From Euryarchaeota archaeon UBA229 (GTDB lineage Archaea > Thermoplasmatota > Poseidoniia > Poseidoniales > Poseidoniaceae): DNA of 12,330 nucleotides. The position numbers and the translations under genes were made by a program. The DNA is taken from positions 1 to 12,330 of the forward strand of contig DAUW01000017.1 of NCBI GenBank assembly GCA_002505355.1. Reading direction: 5' to 3'. The notes below the pieces were generated by a model. That model was given only the letters and a program-made list of their open reading frames with translations. It ran no database searches and had not been told where the DNA came from. Position 1 is the stretch's first letter, and each line of letters begins with the position of its first letter. This document shows, one piece after another, positions 7,829 through 12,330 of this stretch.

Positions 7829-7834
7829 GGTGAT
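7829..7834 (+). promoter_or_regulatory. Ribosome binding site for the GTG start of rpo3
   Basis: GGTGAT lies 3 nt before a GTG codon at 7838, and no ATG is found at that spacing. The strong match to the 16S 3' end supports initiation at GTG. Confidence 0.7.
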
Positions 7835-7837
7835 ACA

Positions 7838-8767
7838 GTGAAAGCAGAGATTGTAGAAGGCTGGCCAAAAGAGAATTCAATTAGAATTACACTCAGCGAA
7901 ACCGATGCTTCCCAGGTGAATGCCATCAGACGAGCGTTAATTTCAGACGTTCCCAAGTTAGCAATAACCCGGGTTAATATCACTCAGGGTGTTGTCGAGA
8001 ATGACGGGCAGATTCTGGAATCTGTCAACGTCTTGCCAGATGAAATGTTAACTCACAGACTAGCAATGATACCAGTTCCGACTTTCCCTGAGGAAAAGTT
8101 GGAGTTTTTCGAAACCTGTCCAGTATGTATTGATTTGGTCGAGACTGAGAAAGGTTGCCCGCAATGCCAAGTACTGTACTCTCTAAACGTTCAAGGCCCA
8201 TCTGCTGACTCTGAAGAAGAGTTCGTCACAGTCTATGCAGGCGATCTGACGACCATCTCGGATCCGATGTTCGACATCAGAGAAGAGCACAGAAGAATCC
8301 CGATCACCATCCTATCAAAAGGCCAATATCTCGAATTGTATGCTTTTGCAACACTAGGGCGCGGCGCCAACCACCAGAAGTGGTCACCAGTATCTGGCGT
8401 CGGATTTAGCAGTAGAAATGTTGCTAAGCTAAATAATGCCAAGAAGGCAGAAACACTATTCGCGCTGGATTTGAAAACCACTGACGGCCAAGAGATTAAC
8501 GCTAAACTCTTTGGCAAGGATAAAACAGTCGACGACGTAAACGTGGTCATGGATTTAGAGCGAGCATTACATCAGGTCGGTCCGGGCACGGGCAGGGATG
8601 CAGACTTCGATGGGGCTATCACCCTCGAACCGGTTGACGGCAGTTACATTTTGACCTATGAAACCGATGGCAGCATGAATCCAGTTGTAGCCTTTAATCT
8701 AGCAATGGACGAATTAACCAACAGGTTTACTGGCCTTAATGAAGAAATTAAGTCTGCTTTGAAGTAA
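7838..8767 (+). CDS. rpo3: DNA-directed RNA polymerase subunit Rpo3 (subunit D)
   Basis: This is the archaeal counterpart of bacterial alpha and eukaryotic Rpb3. It pairs with Rpo11 to form the assembly platform of RNA polymerase. The 309-residue protein has the alpha-like dimerisation motif NAIRRALISDVPKLAI (28-43), then LTHRLAMIPV (71-80), and, at the end, NPVVAFNLAMDEL, typical of the long terminal helix. Cysteines 94, 97, 107 and 110 (CPVC-x9-CPQC) form a zinc-type loop in the same place as the Rpb3 zinc loop. No further cysteine cluster is seen where some archaeal subunits carry an Fe-S domain, but the corresponding insertion (about 190-260) is present. Initiation is at GTG. It is the last gene of the run, and its stop lies 2 bp from that of the converging purM. 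Confidence 0.96.
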   Translation: MKAEIVEGWPKENSIRITLSETDASQVNAIRRALISDVPKLAITRVNITQGVVENDGQILESVNVLPDEMLTHRLAMIPVPTFPEEKLEFFETCPVCIDLVETEKGCPQCQVLYSLNVQGPSADSEEEFVTVYAGDLTTISDPMFDIREEHRRIPITILSKGQYLELYAFATLGRGANHQKWSPVSGVGFSSRNVAKLNNAKKAETLFALDLKTTDGQEINAKLFGKDKTVDDVNVVMDLERALHQVGPGTGRDADFDGAITLEPVDGSYILTYETDGSMNPVVAFNLAMDELTNRFTGLNEEIKSALK

Positions 8768-8769
8768 TC

Positions 8770-9891
8770 TCAATAGTGAGAATATTCAATCCCAAGCGGT
8801 ACGTGCACGACCTTTCTGTTATTATCAACCACTCGGCCGATTATTTTTGCACCAAGCATTTCTGCCGAAAGCCAAGCGTGAATATCCTCAGCATGCTCCT
8901 GACTTACTGCGATTATCATCCCACACCCCATATTGAAAGTGCGATACATTTCCCAAGTCTCGACATCACCGGTGCTAGCGAGCCATGTAAATTCAGGATG
9001 TGGTGGAAGCGGATCGGAAATTTCCCATCCAAGTTGATCGTGCAATCTCAAAAGGTTCGATAGCCCGCCACCTGTAATGTGACATATCGCCCGGATATCT
9101 TGGATCGAGAAATATGATTTGTCTGATTGAGCATGGTTGATTAAATCAACAACTGGGTTGCAGTAAATTCTGGTTGGGTTGAGGAATATTTCGCCAAGAC
9201 TAACTTGGCTCGACTGACCAGGAAACCGGGCGATTTCCCGGGTTGCTGAGTTACAGTCGAACGGGGCGATATCGGTATAATCCATCCCGGAGTGAGCCAT
9301 GATTCGACGTACGAGGGAATAGCCATTAGAATGAATGCCGGAGGACGGTAAACCGATTAGTACATCGCCTTCGGCAAGGTTTTCCCCGGTTATTGCGTTA
9401 CCTTTCTTTAGAAAACCGAGGGCAGTCCCGGATAAATCCAATTCGGTTACAATACCGGGTAAAGAAGCAGTTTCCCCTCCAGCGAGGGTAACCCTAGCTA
9501 GCCTACACGCTTCAGCCAGCGATGCTCCTAGAGCTGCGTGGACTTCTGGATCAGGCTTTGGAACCGCAACATAATCAACAAACGCAATCGGTTCGGCGCC
9601 AACGCATAATAGGTCATTAACATTCATGGCCATGCAATCTATTCCAACTCCAGACCATTGATTTAGCAGTGCGGCAATTTGTAATTTACTACCAACACCA
9701 TCGGTTGCTAATGCGAGAAGATGGTCACCAAATTCAATCAAACCTCCGAATCCACCGGGTAAGTCAACTGGTGCTCCCGGAGTTCCTGGCTTGCGTACTG
9801 ATTTGCCCAACGAGGAAATTAGCGATGCTACTGCTGAACCTTCTAGGTCGATATCGACTCCTGCACTGGCGTAGTCCATCTTATCAGCCAT
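8770..9891 (-). CDS. purM: Phosphoribosylformylglycinamidine cyclo-ligase (AIR synthetase)
   Basis: PurM closes the imidazole ring of FGAM with ATP to give AIR, the fifth step of purine synthesis. The 373-residue product has the full PurM series: MDYASAGVDID (5-15), TDGVGSKL (63-70), NDLLCVGAEPIAFVDY (92-107), GGETASLPG (138-146), HSNGYSLVRR (187-196), LNPTRIY (237-243), HITGGGLSNL (271-280) and EMYRTFNMGCGM (314-325). The ATG at 9891 is chosen because it gives the usual short lead before the AGVDI motif. The frame extends to a TTG at 9933 that overlaps the esterase stop, and an ATG at 9879 is also possible. The ribosome binding site is weak. The gene follows the esterase gene on the same strand after 38 nt, so the two probably share a transcript. 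Confidence 0.97.
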   Translation of the reverse strand: MADKMDYASAGVDIDLEGSAVASLISSLGKSVRKPGTPGAPVDLPGGFGGLIEFGDHLLALATDGVGSKLQIAALLNQWSGVGIDCMAMNVNDLLCVGAEPIAFVDYVAVPKPDPEVHAALGASLAEACRLARVTLAGGETASLPGIVTELDLSGTALGFLKKGNAITGENLAEGDVLIGLPSSGIHSNGYSLVRRIMAHSGMDYTDIAPFDCNSATREIARFPGQSSQVSLGEIFLNPTRIYCNPVVDLINHAQSDKSYFSIQDIRAICHITGGGLSNLLRLHDQLGWEISDPLPPHPEFTWLASTGDVETWEMYRTFNMGCGMIIAVSQEHAEDIHAWLSAEMLGAKIIGRVVDNNRKVVHVPLGIEYSHY

Positions 9892-9929
9892 AACGATACC
9901 AAACGAAGGCAGGCAATGAATAAATCGGC

Positions 9930-10952
9930 TCAATCATGAAGGGCTTTTGCTAACAAAGGCATACTAAAATCAAGACGATACTCAATGCCTGAGTGGGTTC
10001 CGTCAAATTCCTCCCAATGATGATCAATGCCGTACTGCTTTAGCAATTTAATCATCATACGGCTACCATACTGAATACCATACTGATCCCTATTTCCACA
10101 ATCAATATACAGTAAATCCAGCGACTTTAGCGAAGGGATATTTTCTTCAATTGACTTTAATGGATCGTGCCTTATCCAGTTTCCCCATATTGTCTCGTCT
10201 ACTAGACAAGTATCAAGCTCAAATGGCAACCGTATCCCATACAGAGCATCGGACTCCTGTGCAGAATCATAGGATGCAGCCATTGCACAGGTCATTAAAG
10301 CATGAAAATCGTCGCTTCCCAACCTGCTACATTGCTTAATGTGGTTGAGGAAGTTATCCAAGCCATTATGTCGATTTATCTGTGTCGCAACAGTAGCAAA
10401 ATCTGAACGATATAATATGTCAAACCCGACATCTCCTGAATGTGAGGCAATTGCTTGCCATTCGCCAGGATGCAGTATGGCATTATGAAGCGCGCCATAG
10501 CCTCCTGAGGATTTACCAAATAAAGCAAACTTCTCGTTGGTTGGGTATTGTTCACTTATTGCTGGCTTGAGAGATTGATGGAGCCATGAACTCCATTGTC
10601 CCATGATATTAGAATCGACGAACTGGTTGCCGCCTAGGGAAGTAAAGCAATCTGGCAAGACTAAAATTGTTGGCAGCATTTTATTCTCACTCACTAATCT
10701 CTCGTGTCGCTGAGGTAAGGTTTCGGCAAAAGCCTTCCAGCCTGCTCGCGCTAGACCAGATGAGGTGAAGGGTGCGAGATAGATCAGTACCGGCAATCGT
10801 TCACCTTGGTCAATTAATTCTAGGCCCGCTTGCGGAATGTGCACCAAGACTTCTCTTAGTGTTGGGTCACCCAACCTATTTTCGAGCAGTGACGATTCGA
10901 CAACTATTCTATCTAGTCTACCAGTTATCGGCGTAAAATTATGCTCGGGCAT
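9930..10952 (-). CDS. Esterase D/enterochelin-esterase-like alpha/beta hydrolase
   Basis: This 340-residue alpha/beta hydrolase resembles the putative-esterase family that includes S-formylglutathione hydrolase, antigen 85 and enterochelin esterases. The strand LPVLIYLAPFTSSG (53-66) is followed by the oxyanion-side region TILVLPDCFTSLGGNQF (95-111). The nucleophile elbow is G146-K-S148-S-G150. LLYIDCGNRDQYG carries the likely acid Asp289, and FDGTHSG carries His320. No signal peptide or membrane segment is seen, so it is probably cytoplasmic. The substrate cannot be named from sequence. The ATG at 10952 is the first in frame, with AGGT 4-7 nt upstream as a weak ribosome binding site. It lies upstream of purM on the same strand and diverges from mcm; no functional tie to purine synthesis is evident. 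Confidence 0.85.
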   Translation of the reverse strand: MPEHNFTPITGRLDRIVVESSLLENRLGDPTLREVLVHIPQAGLELIDQGERLPVLIYLAPFTSSGLARAGWKAFAETLPQRHERLVSENKMLPTILVLPDCFTSLGGNQFVDSNIMGQWSSWLHQSLKPAISEQYPTNEKFALFGKSSGGYGALHNAILHPGEWQAIASHSGDVGFDILYRSDFATVATQINRHNGLDNFLNHIKQCSRLGSDDFHALMTCAMAASYDSAQESDALYGIRLPFELDTCLVDETIWGNWIRHDPLKSIEENIPSLKSLDLLYIDCGNRDQYGIQYGSRMMIKLLKQYGIDHHWEEFDGTHSGIEYRLDFSMPLLAKALHD

Positions 10953-10997
10953 AGACCTGCCACTGCGCCATTACTCATTTGTTCGACGGTTGGCATA

Positions 10998-11011
10998 GTT
11001 ACAATGGACAC
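10998..11011 (+). other. Possible degenerate mini-ORB
   Basis: GTTACAATGGACAC matches the core of the stronger box at 11051 (GTTCCACAGGAAAC) at 10 of 14 positions and in the same orientation. The G-tract that normally follows is missing. Its value depends on the stronger box being real. Confidence 0.25.
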
Positions 11012-11015
11012 GGAA

Positions 11016-11028
11016 TTTAACCGTTAAA
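11016..11028. repeat. 13-bp palindrome TTTAAC-C-GTTAAA
   Basis: Perfect 6-bp arms flank one central base in the esterase/mcm gap, about 64 bp upstream of the esterase ATG. It also overlaps a short tandem TTAACCG/TTAAACCG. It may be a TATA-like promoter core for the esterase or a small operator. Only the symmetry is observed. Confidence 0.4.
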
Positions 11029-11050
11029 CCGTAAGGTAGAGCAGGCCATA

Positions 11051-11072
11051 GTTCCACAGGAAACACAGGGGT
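11051..11072 (+). promoter_or_regulatory. Origin recognition box (Orc1/Cdc6 binding site)
   Basis: TTCCACAGGAAAC is followed by two bases and AGGGGT. Archaeal origin recognition boxes have a small dyad (TTCC-x3-GGAA here) followed by a G-rich tract. The Sulfolobus element, as I remember it, is TCCACAGGAAACGGAGGGGT, which this matches at 18 of 20 positions. It lies in the esterase/mcm gap, with an AT-rich tract directly after the G-tract. Binding by Orc1/Cdc6 is an inference from this match. No orc1/cdc6 gene is in the window, and no oppositely oriented partner box was seen across the AT tract. Confidence 0.65.
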
Positions 11073-11100
11073 ATCATAAATTGATAGAAGTTATCATAAA
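11072..11100. repeat. AT-rich tract with TATCATAAA direct repeats (possible unwinding element or mcm promoter)
   Basis: These 29 bases contain 24 A/T. TATCATAAA occurs at 11072-11080 and again at 11092-11100, offset by 20 bp, about two helical turns. TGATA at 11082-11086 between them makes a dyad with the first copy (TATCA-TAAAT-TGATA). Placed next to the origin recognition box, it could be a duplex unwinding element. Placed 50-78 bp before the mcm ATG, it could equally be its TATA/BRE region or an operator. Confidence 0.45.
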
Positions 11101-11139
11101 CCGAGGCCAAATAGTCCGGTAGTCTAGCACATTAGGGTT

Positions 11140-11147
11140 GGTGGTGA
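11140..11147 (+). promoter_or_regulatory. Ribosome binding site of mcm
   Basis: GGTGGTGA, containing the GGTGA motif (GGTGA at 11143-11147), lies just upstream of the ATG at 11150. In-frame GTG codons at 11141 and 11144 lie within this site and are therefore unlikely starts. Confidence 0.6.
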
Positions 11148-11149
11148 TT

Positions 11150-12330
11150 ATGCTACAGGAGTTCGATTTAGCAGCAAGGTGGACTTCAATGATCCAGGAT
11201 TTGTATGCTGAATCGGTTCACAACCTTGCGCAGAAGTGGCCAGACGAGCAATCTCTCGAAGTTTCATATCGCTTGATCGAGGGTTTTGATGATGAGTTTG
11301 CTCAAAACATAATTGCCCACCCAGATTTACACTTTCAAGCTGCTAATCAAGCTCTAAGACAGTTTCTACAAGATGAAGGACACACCTCGATGTATCCATT
11401 TGTGAGGATTGTCCATCTACCAAGCGATCAAATTCGAACGGTATCACAACTCAGAGCCGACGACATCGGCATGTGTTTGTCAATCGATGCAATTGCCACA
11501 AAGATTTCAGGTGTGCGCCCCAGAATTTATTCAGCGTCATTCATGTGTTCATCTTGTGGCCATATTACCGAGGTCAAGCAACCCAACGAGCAGGAATTAA
11601 TTGAGCCAATTGAATGCTCACAAATTGACGGTGGATGCGGCCGTCAAAAGCGTCAAACGAGATTCGTTTTACAAGAAGACGAATCAATACTAATCAACTC
11701 TCAATTTATTGAGCTTCAAGAATCGCCAGAGCAACTTAAGGGAGGTATTCAACCAGAACGAATAATCTGTATTGGGGAGCATGATATTGCCGGCAAACTA
11801 AATCCAGGCGATCGAGTAAAAGCTAACGGAGTGTTGTTTATTCGGTCACAGAGAAAAGGTGGCAAGGATACGCCAGTGTTCGATATTTTCCTCAGAATCC
11901 ATTCACTAGAACGTCAGAACGTTCCCCTTGAAGAAATCCTTATCACCGAGGACGAAGAACTCGAAATCAAAGAACTTGCCAGTCGCTCAGACATATACGA
12001 TTTGTTTAGTCGTAGCATTGCACCCTCGATATTTGGCATGGCGCGCGTCAAAGAATCACTGATGTTACAATTATTTGGTGGAGTTGCTAGGCTAAATCCA
12101 GATGGAACAAGAAACCGGGGCGACATCCACGTGTTGCTTATGGGAGATCCAGGTGTTGCTAAATCCCAATTGTTGGATTATATGTCAAAAATATCTCCAC
12201 GCGGACAGTTCACTTCCGGGCAATCAGCATCTGCAGCCGGTTTGACCGCTGCTGCGGTGCAGGATTCCGCCGCTGATGGCCGATGGACGTTAGAAGCAGG
12301 CGCCTTAGTATTAGCAGATCTTGGTCTTGC
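11150..12330 (+). CDS. mcm: Replicative DNA helicase MCM (minichromosome maintenance), N-terminal part
   Basis: This is the hexameric 3'-5' helicase of archaeal replication forks, open at the right edge after 393 codons. The N-terminal domain has a zinc-type set C133-x2-C136 and C156-x6-C163, followed by the OB-fold region with GGIQPERIICIGEHDIAGKLNPGDRV (198-223). The AAA+ part begins near 281 with DIYDLFSRSIAPSIFGMARVKESLMLQLFGGV. Walker A is GDPGVAKS (332-339, Lys338), and the helix-2 segment SGQSASAAGLTAA (356-368) is followed by LEAGALVLADLGLA, which leads directly into Walker B outside the window. The usual LADGG or LADRG reads LADLG here. No intein occurs in the visible part. It diverges from the esterase gene across the gap that holds the origin recognition box. 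Confidence 0.96.
   Translation, partial: MLQEFDLAARWTSMIQDLYAESVHNLAQKWPDEQSLEVSYRLIEGFDDEFAQNIIAHPDLHFQAANQALRQFLQDEGHTSMYPFVRIVHLPSDQIRTVSQLRADDIGMCLSIDAIATKISGVRPRIYSASFMCSSCGHITEVKQPNEQELIEPIECSQIDGGCGRQKRQTRFVLQEDESILINSQFIELQESPEQLKGGIQPERIICIGEHDIAGKLNPGDRVKANGVLFIRSQRKGGKDTPVFDIFLRIHSLERQNVPLEEILITEDEELEIKELASRSDIYDLFSRSIAPSIFGMARVKESLMLQLFGGVARLNPDGTRNRGDIHVLLMGDPGVAKSQLLDYMSKISPRGQFTSGQSASAAGLTAAAVQDSAADGRWTLEAGALVLADLGL

Noticed and set aside
9217..9243. GGAAACCGGG plus CCCGG dyad resembling an ORB core
   Set aside because: It lies within conserved purM codons, lacks the TTCC arm and G-tract, and is explained by coding sequence.
9892..9933. TTG start for purM overlapping the esterase stop
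   Set aside because: The extra 14 residues match nothing in PurM, and the ATG at 9891 gives the normal N terminus.
1..12330. tRNA, rRNA, CRISPR array, insertion sequence or att site
   Set aside because: Reading both strands gave no cloverleaf with CCA-proximal stem, no spaced repeats of CRISPR type, no transposase and no target-site duplication.

Overview
The window reads as a dense stretch of an archaeal chromosome. Family D DNA polymerase large subunit (found only in Archaea), archaeal-type uS13/uS4/uS11, RNA polymerase subunit Rpo3 and an MCM helicase sit beside central metabolic genes. Start codons are often preceded by GGTGA, which fits the anti-Shine-Dalgarno end of archaeal 16S rRNA. 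Moderate GC, short intergenic gaps and the mix of class II fumarase, PolD and a Rpo3 with a four-cysteine loop suggest a euryarchaeon, perhaps a marine Poseidoniia/Thermoplasmatota-type lineage. That placement is a guess from gene content, not a measurement.

Layout, left to right. The last 26 codons of a class II fumarase (+) abut, stop codon to stop codon, the PolD large subunit gene polC (-). A 144-bp divergent promoter region follows, with a perfect 8-bp inverted repeat. Next come pyrE and, 4 nt later, a methyltransferase with a C-terminal THUMP-like domain (+). After a 118-bp leader/promoter comes rps13-rps4-rps11-rpo3 (+), a shortened form of the classical archaeal ribosomal/RNAP operon. 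It ends 2 bp from the stop of purM, which runs the other way behind an esterase gene (-). A 197-bp divergent gap then separates the esterase from mcm (+), which is cut by the window edge just before its Walker B motif.

The most interesting non-coding signal is in that last gap. A near-consensus origin recognition box (11051-11072) is followed directly by an 83% AT tract of spaced TATCA/TGATA units, about 50 bp before mcm. This could be a replication origin or an Orc1/Cdc6-controlled mcm promoter. Together with polC 7 kb away, it makes the region a replication neighbourhood. The remaining genes are translation, transcription and nucleotide synthesis (pyrE in pyrimidine, purM in purine synthesis). 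No mobile element, CRISPR array, tRNA, rRNA or intein was recognised. No stretch over 300 bases lacks a gene.
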